A stretch of 64,000 nt of DNA from Ailurus styani (taxonomy: Eukaryota; Chordata; Mammalia; Carnivora; Ailuridae). The DNA is taken from positions 372,001 to 436,000 of the forward strand of contig LNAC01000780.1 of the NCBI GenBank assembly GCA_002007465.1, in the 5' to 3' direction. The position numbers were made by a program, and so were the translations under genes. This document shows, piece after piece, positions 21,859 to 32,720 of the stretch; position 1 is the first letter of the stretch; each line of letters starts with the position of its first letter. The notes below the pieces were generated by a model that saw nothing but the letters and a program-made list of their open reading frames with translations, searched no databases and was not told the origin of the DNA.

Positions 21859-22126
21859 GGAACTTGAGAGTCAGGGTGGGGGGTCGTGGGTGGTAGGGAG
21901 GGAAAAATAATGAAACAAGATGGGATGGGAAAGAGACAAACCGTAAGAGACTCCTAATCTCACAAAACAAACTGAGGGTTACTGGGGGTGGGAGGGTAGG
22001 GATAGGGTGGATGGGTTATGGACATTGGGGAGGGTTTGTGCTTTGGTAAATGCCGTGAAAGATGTAAGCCGGATGATTCACAGACCTGTATCTCTGGGGC
22101 AAAGAATAAAGGTAAATTTAAAAAAA
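21859..22126 (+). other. L1 copy A 3'UTR and poly(A) end
   Basis: G-rich 3'UTR with two clusters of GGG runs, at about 21,873-21,903 and 21,984-22,015, typical of the polypurine tract in mammalian L1 3'UTRs. An AATAAA signal lies at 22,105-22,110, then the A-rich end abuts the target-site duplication at 22,127. Confidence 0.9.
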
Positions 22127-22182
22127 AAATCTTGTAGATGTACTTCCAATAACATTCTGGCCATTAAGAAATCTGACTTCAG

Positions 22183-22369
22183 GGGTGCCTGGGTGGCTCA
22201 GTGGGTTAAGCCTCTACCTTTGGTTAAGTTCATGATCTCAGGGTCCTGGGATTGAGCCCCGCCTCTGTGCTCAGCGGGGAGCCTGCATCCCCCTCTCCCT
22301 CTGCTTACCTCTCTGCCTACTTGTGATTGCTCTCTCTCTGTTAAATAAATAAATAAAATCTTTAAAAAA
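22183..22369 (+). mobile_element. CAN SINE
   Basis: Starts gggtgcctgggtggctcagt and ends in AAATAAATAAATAAAATCTTT plus A run. Perfect 17-bp target-site duplication, aagaaatctgacttcag, at 22,166-22,182 and 22,370-22,386. It lies just 40 bp beyond the L1 copy A insertion. Confidence 0.95.
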
Positions 22370-22386
22370 AAGAAATCTGACTTCAG

Positions 22387-22899
22387 TAAATGTGTTTCAC
22401 TTACTAAAAATATTTATGGTCTTTCAGTTAATTGTTAAAGTAGGAATTTAAACAAAATAATTTGGTTTCTAGTAAACTTGATAAAATTAATGCACAACAG
22501 TATGAGACCTTTCAACTTAGAAAAAATAGATTTATGGATTGGAGTTTTCATAGTTGTAATATATGCGGTCTAAGCACACTTCTTAAAATAAAGAAGAGTA
22601 ACCAAAAAAAAATGTTATCAAAATGTGTGGGTTGCTTTGGTGGCCATGGACAACTCCGTGTACACCTTTGCCAGAGTATGAGCATGATTAATAGACTCTC
22701 ATACTCTGGTGCCCATACCCTGCCTCTGGCTACCAGAAGGGCAGTGACAACATAGTATAGATGTCCCCAAGTCAGGCTGTAGAGAGGACACAGTGTCCAT
22801 GATGAAGGCTTTGGGTCAAGATTTTCACTTGAGGTTTTTTGTAATCAACTGAAAAGTAAACATTTTTCATTTAAAAAAAAACAGGCAGAAGAGATTACT
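22387..22899. other. Unassigned sequence
   Basis: Nothing recognised. Confidence 0.5.
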
Positions 22900-24430
22900 A
22901 TTTTTAAAAAGAACCAATTTTAAGTCCTGGGAAAGAAAAATATGGTCACCAAAAATTTTTAAATGGATGGGGACAGGTTCAATAAACTCTAGACTGGACA
23001 GAGTTGTGTTGGACTGGAAAATTAAACTGGACATTGGTGAATTGGAAGCTCTCTGAGGATTTTACCCAGAGAGAAAGTAGAAGATTAAAAAGCATGAGGA
23101 AGAAAGTAAGAGATCTGGAGAAAGATGGAAAGGCTCCAACATACGTCTAATAAGAGTTCCCAAGTAAAAAGCAGAGGGAACAGAGGAGAAGCAATATACA
23201 CAGAAACAATAGCAAAGAATTTTCTTGCATTAAAAAGGACAGAAGTCTTTAGACCAAAAGCCAAACAGGAGAAATAGAAATAAACCCACAAGTAAATAAG
23301 CTGCAGTGATGATGTGAAACTCAAGGACACAGAGGAAGTGTTGAAGCCAAAAGACGACTCCATTACACTCAAATTCTCCTAAACAACAGAGATGCCAAAA
23401 GACAATGGGATGGCAATGCTCAGTGATGATGGGGTAGGACTGTCACCTGGAAGTAGATATTTACAAATCCTTGCTGGTGAGTTATGGTAAATAAGTACAT
23501 TTCAGACTTACAAGACAGAAAACAGTAACAGACTTATAAGACACTCACAGGCTGTCACTGAAAGAATTACTAAATATATTTCAACAAGAAAAAGAAAACA
23601 TAATTGCAGAGAGAAATTTGTGATGCAAAGAGCAATAGAGTAGAGAAAAAGTGGCCAAAAACTGTCCATAAACATCATAATAAAACAAGATTTTTGTATC
23701 AAAAATATGGGGTCAAAGCATTAGATGATTGTAACAAAAGAGGCAGAATCAACCAACAGTTTGTAATAAAGTGTGTTGAAGAATTGTTCTAGGGCGCCTG
23801 GGTGGCTCAGTGGGTTAAAGCCTCTGCTTTTGGCTCAGGTCATGATCCCAGGGTCCTGGGATCGAGGCCCGCATCGGGCTCCCTGCTCAGCAGAGAGCCT
23901 GCTTCCCCCTCTCTCTCTGCCTGACTCTCTGCCTCCTTGTGATCTCTCTCCCGCTGTGAAATAAATAAATAAAATCTTAAAAAAAAAAGAATTGTTCTAC
24001 CTTTTTTATGCTTGAAAGAGAATAGAGATACTATATTACATAAATACACAAGTAACATATATGTTCAAATTTAAGGATAACCATTACAAGAAATCTAATT
24101 GGCTTGCCAAACAAAAGGGAAAATAAAAGGGAATTAAGAAAATTTTATCAATTCAGAAGAAAAGTAGATAAAAAGAAATCCAAAAAAGGTATGATAAGCT
24201 AAAAAATATTACATGTAGAAATAAGAGTGAACAGTTCAACAATTACACAAAATATAAATGCATTAAATTTGTCTAGAAGAAAGACAATTATATGATTAGG
24301 TTTTTTAAATCTATATATATGCTGCTTATTAGAGATACACTAAAATAATATAACACAAAAGCCTAAACCTAGTAGGAAAGATAAGCTGTCAACTTAAACA
24401 CAGGATAGAGATGTGAATCATCTTTTAAAT
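22900..24430 (+). mobile_element. Ancient L1/HAL1 ORF1-region fragment, split by a SINE
   Basis: Bases about 23,125-23,230 translate to a decayed LQRTNIRLIRVPKK... stretch equivalent to the RRM start of ORF1 (NIRIIGIPEE in copy A). Bases 23,385-23,580 resemble the ARRQWDDIFKVL...ELLKG region. After the SINE, 24,240-24,400 resembles the start of ORF2 (NALN, then a RDTLK-like stretch). HAL1, a LINE carrying only ORF1, is the alternative to L1M. Confidence 0.6.
23792..23987 (+). mobile_element. CAN SINE (young subtype)
   Basis: gggcgcctgggtggctcagt to the A run. Perfect 12-bp target-site duplication, agaattgttcta, at 23,780-23,791 and 23,988-23,999. It has the CTGCCTCCTTGTGATCTCTC variant of the tail. 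Confidence 0.95.
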
Positions 24431-25189
24431 ACCAATCAAGCTTTGCAAAAATTCAAAAGAGAGGAAGAAGAAAGAATTCATGAAGTATGAAATTAGAAAA
24501 GGAAGTCTACATGGAAGAGGAGACATTTGAGTTGAGTCTTGGGAAATGGATAGGATTGGGTTGGTAGAAATGAAGAGCATCCATGCTGAGGAATCTGAGG
24601 ATCACAGCATTTGTAAGGTGGAGGATTTGACTGCTGTATATGTGACTTGACACATTATTTTTAGGCAAAAGGAGTCACTGATATGTTATGCATCAGGAAA
24701 TAACATTATATTCTCAAATTCCAAAGGTTTCAGGTGTCAATGAGTGGATGAAAGGAAAAATGTGGAAGAATGAAAAAATACAGACTTCATGATATTCCTG
24801 ATGTCACAGTCTTCTGTTACAAGCTTTCAAGATCATCTTGCTTGCAGATCCACTGGAAAATGATCTATTTTCCTGGAACTTCACTTTTCAGCAAGACAGC
24901 TGGGAGCTAGGGTTCTAGTCTTGTTTGCTAAAAGGGTGAAGAGTGTGAACCAGATTCCCACCCCTTGGAAATCATTGTCATGTGGTATTTCCCATACAAT
25001 TCCTCTGTGCTCTAGCTCTGGTTGGGGTAGGGTGAAGCAGAAAAGTAAACCTTGAGGAGGAGAGAAAAACATAGCGTAAGCTCCTTCTGTCTTCAAGAGA
25101 CTATGATAAGCACTTTACTTAGGTACAATGGAAGATCAATCCAAGATTGTCCTCTTCACTTTGATCACTATTTTTTCATTTGTTTCTGT
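24431..25189. other. Unassigned sequence
   Basis: No exon recognised. The stretch 24,510-24,610 (gaggagacatttgagttgag…) resembles a common ancient interspersed repeat that I cannot name with confidence. Confidence 0.45.
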
Positions 25190-26850
25190 CCTCCATAGTC
25201 TACAACCAGATTTTCATTTGGCTTTGCATTCTTATTTGCCTAGAAGTCACTTCTGTTCTCATTATCTTTTTATTATGAAATGTTTTAAATTTGTACAAAA
25301 GTAGGGCTATCATTTCATCTGTAAACATCTCTAAAATGTGACACTTCTTTTGAAGAATCAGCAATGCCACATCATATCTAAAACAATTCATCATAATTCC
25401 TTAGCATAAATACATCTACAATCAGTGTTCAGATTTCCCTAAATGTTTTATCAGTTGTGTTTAAAAAGAAAAAGTTGGTTTTTTTGAAACGGAAATCAAT
25501 TTGGGTGATGTAACCCTTAAATCTCTTGTAACATATAGATATCCTCCATTTTTTTTAACTTTCCTTCAACTTTTTAAATACTTTTGTTGTCATCATTTTG
25601 TTTTTCTGTAGAAACAAGGATTTGTCCTGTAGAGGTTCCTACACTTTGGACTTTGCTGATTGCATTCCTGTGGTATCATTAATGCATTCTTTTGGTCTCT
25701 GTGCTTCCTGAAAATGGTATTTAGATCTAGAAGCTTCAGTAAAGTCAGAGTTAGAATGAAATTCTAGGAAAATAGGTCACTTTCCAGTGGGCCTACAAGC
25801 AAAGTGAAAGCTTGTACTAGAAGACTGTGACATCAGGAACAACATGAAGTCTATATTTATTTTTCCACATTCCTCCTTTGTGTACACACACACATACACA
25901 CACAAGCATGACTATTTCAAAAGTGGTGGTATTTATTTCCATCAGGGCATACATAAATGTCTGATTGTCTCTCCTGTTGTGATGTTATCAACCATTTTTA
26001 TGCATTATCTGGCTCCATTGCCTGGGTTCATTAATGTTTTAGACACTGAAAAATGATCAAACTCTATCATTCTTTGCATATCAGTTGAAATTCTTCTATA
26101 CAGAGAAGCTACTCATTCTCAACTCATTATCCAGAAAGAGAAATCTGAAAATAAAGGCAGGATAAGTGTTTGACATTTTCCCTTTATTTTCTATATTTTA
26201 AAACAATAAGATGATTCCTGAGAATCCTCCAAAAGTTACTGATAAGTTTTATTTTATTATCATTATGAACACATGCACTGAAACCTAGTTGATGTGTTTT
26301 AGTCTGTCACCATTCTTATCTTTACGGATGACCAATTTGTCCCATCTTTAGCCAGCAGGAACTTACTCAGGTGGTCTCCTAGGCCCTTTGACACATCTCT
26401 AGTAGTATTTAATAGCTTCTTTGCTATCTAGTGTAACAAGTTATTTTAGGCTTATCTTGAATGTTTTATTCCCCAGAGCTGGAATCAGACAATTCTCCAA
26501 GAAGCTCTTCGTTCCCCTCTGTATAAATGGTATTAGAGATTATAATCTAAATACCAAAGATGCTCACTGTTTACTGGGTTAGTCATCACTTCCTGGCCCT
26601 TTCAGTCAACAGATAGGAAAATGTTTTAAGGTAAAATACATTTCATGTTGATGATTCAAATTCAGAGTTACAGAGTTTTTGCTTAACTTCATCCATCTTA
26701 CACCCTTCTTTCCTTTCAACCATGCCAAAACTCTCAGCTTTCAATGTCAGCAACATAATCACTCATTTGATTTGTTCCATGATACACACCTAGTCCCAGA
26801 ATAATTATATCAACACAACCACCACCGATATGATTACTGAATATGATTTA
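25190..26850 (-). mobile_element. Ancient L1M 3'UTR
   Basis: The order of blocks (CAGTGTTCAGATTTCCC, CTTAAATCTCTTGTAAC, TTGTCCTGTAGAGGTTCC, GCATTCCTGTGGTATCATTAA, TTGTCCCATCTTTAGCCAGC, CCCCAGAGCTGGAATCAGAC) matches the complement of old L1M 3'UTRs. No ORF is present. The right-hand limit is approximate. Confidence 0.6.
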
Positions 26851-27282
26851 AAATATTTTGCGATTCTTTTCATCCCTAGAAACTATTCCTCTAGAGATGT
26901 AAAAGTACAGTGTTTTAGTGTCCCTTGGAGTAGTTCCTTTCTGTGTGGTTACACCAACAATTGGACTCACACATTAATTTGTTTCATTTTTCTGAGAATC
27001 TTTTTCAAGTCCGATTAGCTCTCTTACCATTTCATTGGCTGACTTCGTATCTCATTCTCTTATCTCATATTCTCTGCCTATTCTTATATCGTGAAAGCTA
27101 TGCTTTCAAAAATTCAGATGTTAGGTAGATGTTCTTCTGTGTCTTAGTTATAAATAATTTTTATTTCAGGAATATTTGAAAGAGGTAATTCTCTTTATTG
27201 TTTGTTTTGTTGTTTTGTTTTGTATTGTTTGTTGTTTTAAACATGGGTTTTTCCATCTAGAACCTAGAATTTGGCTATTTTT
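26851..27282. other. Unassigned AT-rich sequence
   Basis: Nothing recognised. It may be further decayed L1. Confidence 0.4.
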
Positions 27283-27486
27283 TAATTTTAATTCAAGTAT
27301 AGTGAACATAAAGTGTTATATTAATTTCAGGTGTGTACAATATAGTGATTCAACAATTCCACATGTCACCCTGTGCTCATCATGAGAAGTGCACTTCTTA
27401 ATCCCCATCATCTATTTCACCCATCCCCCCCACCTCTCTTCTGATAACCATCAGTTTGCTCACTAAGCTAAGAGTGTTTCTTGGCT

Positions 27487-27534
<48 letters not shown>

Positions 27535-28385
27535 CCTCTCTCCCTCTCTCTCTCCTTTATTCATTTGTTTTGTTTCCTAAATTCCACATATGAATGAAAT
27601 CATATGTCATTTGTCCTTCTCTGACTGACTTACTTCACTTAGGATTACACTCTCTAGCTCCTTCCATGTCATTGCAAATGACAAGGTTTCATTCTTTTTT
27701 TATAGCTGATTAGTATTCCATTGTATATATATACCATACCTTCTTTATCCACTCATCTATTGATAGATAATTGGGCAGCTTCCATATTTTAGCTATTGTA
27801 AATAATGCTGCTATAAACATAGGGATGGGTGCCTGTATCCCTTTGAATTAGTGTTTTTGTATTCTCTTGGTAAATACCCAGTAGTGGAATTACTGGATCG
27901 TAGAATAATTCTATTTTAAAATTTTTGAGGAACTTCCATACTGTTTTTCAGAGTGGTTGTACCAGTTTTCATTCTCACCAACAGTGCAATAAAGTTCCTT
28001 CTTTTCCACAACTTCACCAACACTTGTTGTTTCTTGTGTTTTTTTATTTTAGCCATCTGGAAAGGGGGAGGTGATATCCCATTGTAGTTTTGATTTGCAT
28101 TTCCCTGATGATGAGTGATATTGAGCATCTTTTCATGTGTCTGTTGGCCATGTCAATGTCTTATCTGGAGAAATGTTTGTTCATATCTCCTGCCATTTTT
28201 TAATTGGATTATTTATTTTTTGGGGTGTTGGTTTGTATAATTTCTTTATACATTTTGAATACTAACCCTTTTTTGGATATGTCATTTGCAAATATCTTCT
28301 TCCATTCAGTAGGTTGCCTTTTATTTTTGTTGATTGTGGTGCAGAAGCTTTTTATTTTGATGTATAGGACGAGTATTTGTTAATC
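27283..28385 (-). mobile_element. 5'-truncated L1 (3' 1.1 kb)
   Basis: On the complement this starts in the ORF2 C-terminal region (near 28,380: a decayed IKSFCTT...[14 protein letters not shown], matching residues about 1010-1040 of copy A ORF2). It passes through the NNPIKKW...NRHMKR-like region to the 3'UTR and an A-rich end near 27,283. The ORF2 remnant has several stops. A (TC)n run at 27,489-27,553 is a GA repeat within its 3'UTR. No clear target-site duplication. Confidence 0.85.
27489..27553. repeat. (TC)n microsatellite
   Basis: About 20 uninterrupted TC units followed by imperfect CCTCTC units, inside the reverse-oriented L1 3'UTR. Confidence 0.95.
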
Positions 28386-28465
28386 AAGTGGATAGCTTGT
28401 GTTGTCTGCCTCTTTTCCAATGCAGATACTGGATTATGCATAATAATTAATAGTAATATATTTAT

Positions 28466-28700
28466 TGAGGCCTTAAGTATGTACTAAAAAGTATGAGCTA
28501 AGAACCAAGTGCTGAAAACTAACTTGATCTCCCTTACAACACTATGGAATAGATATTCCAATCTCTATTTTAGAAATGAGAAATCCAAGATATAGAATAT
28601 TTTACCCAAAATAACACAGGCAGCAAGTGCCAGATCCAAGTAAAATTTCTTCTCAGAGTTAAAGCTATAGAAAGGACTGATGTCCACCTACCTGGCTTTA
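28466..28700 (-). mobile_element. MIR
   Basis: Complement-strand MIR: CTATTTTAGAAATGAGAAATCCAAG at 28,565-28,590, then ACCCAAAATAACACAGGCAGCAAGTG, equivalent to the TTTACAGATGAGGAAACTGAGG…GTCACACAGCTAGTAAGTG core. Confidence 0.7.
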
Positions 28701-29284
28701 AATTCTAGCATCTAATATATTTCCTACTCCTCTGATTTTAGGTGTGACTTAAAGCAAAGAATGTAATTCCTAGTAAAGGTAAGAGTATGTTGGGGATTCT
28801 TTTTTGACCAAATGCAGTTCATAAAAAATCTGTAAACTGCTACACACTTCCAGCATTCCCTGTTCCCAGAGCTCGCCTTTTGTCAATGTTTTTTTCACAA
28901 TAGCTGCCAGGATTCAATGCACAATACCAGTCCTAAGTTGTATATGAAAATTACAGATTCACAGTTCTTCCTACTTATTCCCTAGGAATTGGCACCATCC
29001 CTTTCAGAAGAACCTGTGCCACCAAAGTAGCTGAGAATTCTGGGGCCATTTTGGAGTGCCCAAAAGATATTAAGTTATCAAACAGTGTTATAAATCATTT
29101 GCACTGAGGCTATGAGACAATAGGTATCTGGTCAACCTTTCATCAGAATTATAGTTAGGGAAATTTCCCCCAAATTGTTGTAATGAATGACTCTATTTTC
29201 AGAACTAATTTTCTATAATTTCATTAACATTCTTATGGCAGCTGGGAGATGATTACCTGGAGCCATTTAAAGTAGAAGTCCTCT
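28701..29284. other. Unassigned sequence
   Basis: Unique-looking and moderately AT-rich, with no gene recognised. The SINE target-site duplication starts at 29,271. Confidence 0.45.
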
Positions 29285-29528
29285 GGACGCCTGGGTGAGT
29301 CAGTTAGCTGAGGGTCTGACTCTTCGTTTCGGCTCAGGGTATGGTCCTAGGGTCATGAGATTAAGACCCCCATTGGTCTCTAAGCTCAGTGCAGAGTCTG
29401 CCTGAAATTCTTTCCCTCTCCTCTTCCCTCTTCCTTTCCCTTCCCTTCTGCTCCTCCCCACCCCCACTATCACTAGCTCTCTCTCAAATAAATGAACAAA
29501 TAATCTTAAAATAATTAATTAATTTTTT
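29285..29528 (+). mobile_element. CAN SINE (old), outer member of a nested pair
   Basis: Diverged head ggacgcctgggtgagtcagt, CT-rich middle and AAATAAATGAACAAATAATC tail. Its 5' target-site duplication is agtagaagtcctct at 29,271-29,284. The matching 3' copy (actagaagtcctct, 29,786-29,799) was pushed away when the second SINE inserted. Confidence 0.88.
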
Positions 29529-29543
29529 AAATAAACTAGAAGT

Positions 29544-29753
29544 GGGGCGCCTGGGTGGCTCAGTGGGTTAAAGCCTCTGCCTTCGGCTCAGGTCATGATC
29601 TCAGGGTCCTGGGATCGAGCCCCACATCGGGCTCTCTGCTCAGCAGGAAGCCTGCTTCCTCCTCTCTCCTCTCTCTCTGCCTGCCTCTCTGCCTACTTGT
29701 AATCTCTCTCTCTATGTCAAATAAATAAATAAAATCTTTTAAAAAAAAAAAAT

Positions 29754-29779
<26 letters not shown>
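29544..29779 (+). mobile_element. CAN SINE (young), inner member of a nested pair
   Basis: ggggcgcctgggtggctcag head and a long (AAAT)n tail. Target-site duplication aaataaactagaagt at 29,529-29,543 and 29,780-29,794, which lies inside the older SINE's own tail and duplication. Confidence 0.92.
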
Positions 29780-29785
<6 letters not shown>

Positions 29786-29786
29786 A

Positions 29787-29892
29787 CTAGAAGTCCTCTA
29801 CATGTTAAATAATTTAATNTAAAATAAAATAATAAATAAATAAATAAATAAATAAATAAACTAGAAGTCCTCTACATGTTAAATAATTTAAT
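29787..29892 (+). repeat. Direct repeat around a single N (likely assembly artefact)
   Basis: The 32 bp starting ctagaagtcctctacatgtt occur at 29,787-29,818, then N at 29,819, then an (AAAT)n run and the same 32 bp at 29,861-29,892. The repeat includes the SINE's microsatellite tail. Confidence 0.9.
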
Positions 29893-30015
29893 CTTCATGA
29901 CACACCAATGAGGCAAAGGTTAATTTTCCAAGTTGTCAAGTAGGAACTTTGACTTAGAGAAAATTTGACCAAGGTGACCTGGCTAGTAAATGGCAGAGGC
30001 TGAATTCCTAAAAGC
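29893..30015 (-). mobile_element. MIR
   Basis: CTTCATGACACACCAATGAGG, then a GACTTAGAGAAAATTTGACC run and CTGGCTAGTAAATGGCAGAGG near 29,990: complement-strand MIR core. Confidence 0.7.
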
Positions 30016-32194
30016 TTGCAACTACTCCACTCTAACAAGAAGCATCCATGTGCCTAGGAGGAATGCTTTCCAAGGAATCTGGAGTCCTAATGTTCAGGAG
30101 AGAAGCAGTTCTGGGCTTCCAGGTACAAGACCTTACATGTTGTTATCTCCGTAATCTGCAGCCTGCTCTGAAACAAAGCACTTCAACTCACAGAGACCTT
30201 CTAGCTCCAGTTGGGGTGGTGTCTTTAATGTCTCCTATATTTCTCCACCTGCTTGAGCCTTTTAGCATCAGGTACTATGTACCTCTGGTCTCACTGTTTC
30301 TCCTCCCAATATCAAAACAAAAACCTTCCCATATCCCTCATCATTCTAAGACCCACCGTACCAAGCAGGGTCCAGAAACCTCAGCTGCTTCTTTGACCAA
30401 TGAGGTGTCATTGTAAGAAAGCATCCCCTTTTGATAGAGAAAGACACATGCAATAAAACATTGGCTGTTCTGGATTCAAACTGCCTAGTTTCCCTCATAG
30501 GACCTCAGTTTTCCCCCACCTGCAAAATGAAGGACACATCCTACTTGTTCTCTGGCAGGTGAGGTCCCTCCCATGAGTGAATTCTATGCCTGGAGGAATG
30601 GAAGGGGACAATTTCAGAAGGAAGGCAAAAATAAGCCTGGGCGGTTTCCCTGTCAGCTCTCTGAAAAGCAAGCTGCTTGGCTCCAACTCAGCTGGTTTTC
30701 TCTTCATTAGGGACTACAGCAAAACCAAGTTAGATGGCCTGTTCTTGCCCTAAAGGTACTGGGCATGTCAACAAACACAGTGACAGGGATTCCAGTGAGA
30801 GGAGATAACTGTTGGAAGGTGCATTTGTTCTCCATACAGAAAATTGGAGCCCATAATGGGCATGCCGTTAAGTAAAAAGAGTGACTCACTGTGTGACTTG
30901 AAAGTATTAGTGGGGCCTTAATTTCCATCTCCCCTCCTTTGATCCTGGGTGAGACTCCATCTAGCACAGAGGCAAAAACTAACTGCCTGCTGTTAAGACA
31001 TGCTCAGTCAGCCCATTTGGCACTTGCTGGAAGAGCTCTAAGGACTCAAGGAATGCAAATCCTCATCTCCTTGGGTAGAAAGCCTGAAGTCCAAGGTCAC
31101 CATGACTTAGTAGCCATTCTAAGACTCCAACCAAGGACTCCTGGCTTCCCTGGGCTCTCCTCCTTCCAGAGCACATATGACCCCTCCACCAGACTCCTCT
31201 CCCTCCTTAATTCCTCAACAGAAACTTCTCACAGCTTTAACTTCTTTTTAATCAGGACAAATAAAAATGTTTTTAATTAATTGCCTTGGTGTTTATGCCT
31301 CACGCCCAGCTGCTTTTTGCAATCTGGCAGGTCCCATCTGTCTGTGATTCAGCAGACTTCTCCAGTATTCCCTGCTCCTTTCCCATCCTCTTACTGAGCA
31401 ACCCCTGGGCACCCACAACATTATCACAGGTGCTGGGGAGACAGACACATAAGGAATTACAGTCCAGAAGGGGACATAGCAGCAGAGAACTCCATACAGC
31501 CTGATGAGGATTATACATGTGGGACGTGCAAAAATAGGAGAAAGTGACAAGCAAACTCCAGGGAATCAAGAAAGATTTGCCAGAGAAGCCTGCTTTGTGC
31601 CATAAGGAACGCACTGACCACATGGTGGAGTGATTATTCTGTAAAAGGCAAAGAACAGAAACTCCCCATTAACCAAAGGAAGAAAGGAATAAATAACATC
31701 CTATACCTGTGTAAGAAACGAAAAATGTGGAGTTAAAAAACTTCCTCTTGGGGTCTGCAAATCTTCCTTATCGGAACTGAATAAACTGCATTCAGATGTT
31801 AGTGTTAATTCCCAAAATCTGACCAGAACCAAGCTAAGACAGTCTCCAGGGAAAGTTCTGAAGGAGGTGTGAGTGACAAATCCCACTTCATCCTCAAGGC
31901 CCTTTGTGGGAAGGAAGGCTGGCAGAGCGACCAAGAGGTAGGGGCAAGGAGGAAGATGACAAAGGGACCCAGGATGAGTTTGCAGAGTTCTGATTCCTGC
32001 TCAGACACCCCCAGGTGGTGAAGGCACAATGAAAGTAACTCAGGAGTCTTCCTGCAGAAGCCATTCCCTGCCGATCTTCGACCAGCTAGCTTAGCATCCT
32101 GGGACTCAGCATTTAGCCCGGCTCCTCGAATGATCAGGCTTCCACTGCCTCCTAGATCAAGGCAGTGACCTGACCCCTCTCTGGTATCTGTCTT
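30016..32194. other. Unassigned sequence, mostly unique
   Basis: About 2.2 kb with no exon or repeat recognised apart from a MIR fragment at 30,460-30,545. The 122-codon frame at 30,048 and others show no known domain. Confidence 0.5.
30460..30545 (+). mobile_element. MIR fragment
   Basis: GGATTCAAACTGCCTAG, then AGGACCTCAGTTTTCCC and ACCTGCAAAATGAAGG: plus-strand MIR core. Confidence 0.6.
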
Positions 32195-32720
32195 TCCCTG
32201 AAGGCTGTGGAGAACAGCTTACAACTAACTTAGTGGTTAAAACAACACGAGTCTATTAGTTCATGGTTTCTGCATGTCAGATAACCATCCAACCCAGTAT
32301 GACTGCATTCTCTGCTTAGGGTCTCATTCGACCAAAGTCAAGGGGTCAGTCAGCCAGCCTGGGCTCTTATCTGGAGGCTCTGAGGGAGAGTCCACTTTCA
32401 GGCTTATTTGGGTTACTGGCAGTTTCTTGTGGGTTGTATAACTGATCCCTATTTCCTTGATATGGGAGGCCAACATGACTTCTTAGGCTTTAAATCTCTG
32501 ACTTCCTCTCCATCCTCTGCTTAGTCCACCCAGATGATCCAGGATAATCTTCCTATCATAAAGCCTCTAATTAGTAACTTTAATTCTATGAGCAATGTTT
32601 CTTTTTCCTTGTAAGGTAACATATTTGTAGCCATGTATCCCATTATATTTGTAGTCCCAGGAATCGGGTGGAATCCTCTAGGTGTCATGAGTCTGCCTTC
32701 TCTACACCTTCTTTCTCCCC
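32195..32720 (-). mobile_element. Old LTR fragment (MLT1-like)
   Basis: TTAGTGGTTAAAACAACACGAG, TTCTGCATGTCAGATAACC, CCACCCAGATGATCCAGGATAATC and TTGTAAGGTAACATATTTG follow the order of blocks in complement-strand MLT1-type LTRs. The ends are not sharply defined, and another LTR family is possible. Confidence 0.5.

Larger units (their letters stand above)
15442..22126 (+). mobile_element. Full-length young L1 retrotransposon (copy A)
   Basis: About 6.7 kb with all parts in order: 5'UTR (15,442-17,046), ORF1 (17,047-17,964), a 78-bp spacer, ORF2 (18,043-21,858 counting through one stop), a 3'UTR and an A-rich end. A perfect 15-bp target-site duplication, aaatcttgtagatgt, lies at 15,427-15,441 and 22,127-22,141. 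The start, gggagcgacaagatggtgg, is a full-length 5' end. It shares this body plan and most of its sequence with copy B at 40,726. Only two nonsense codons separate it from open ORFs, so it inserted recently, but it is not expected to be autonomous as shown. Confidence 0.95.
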
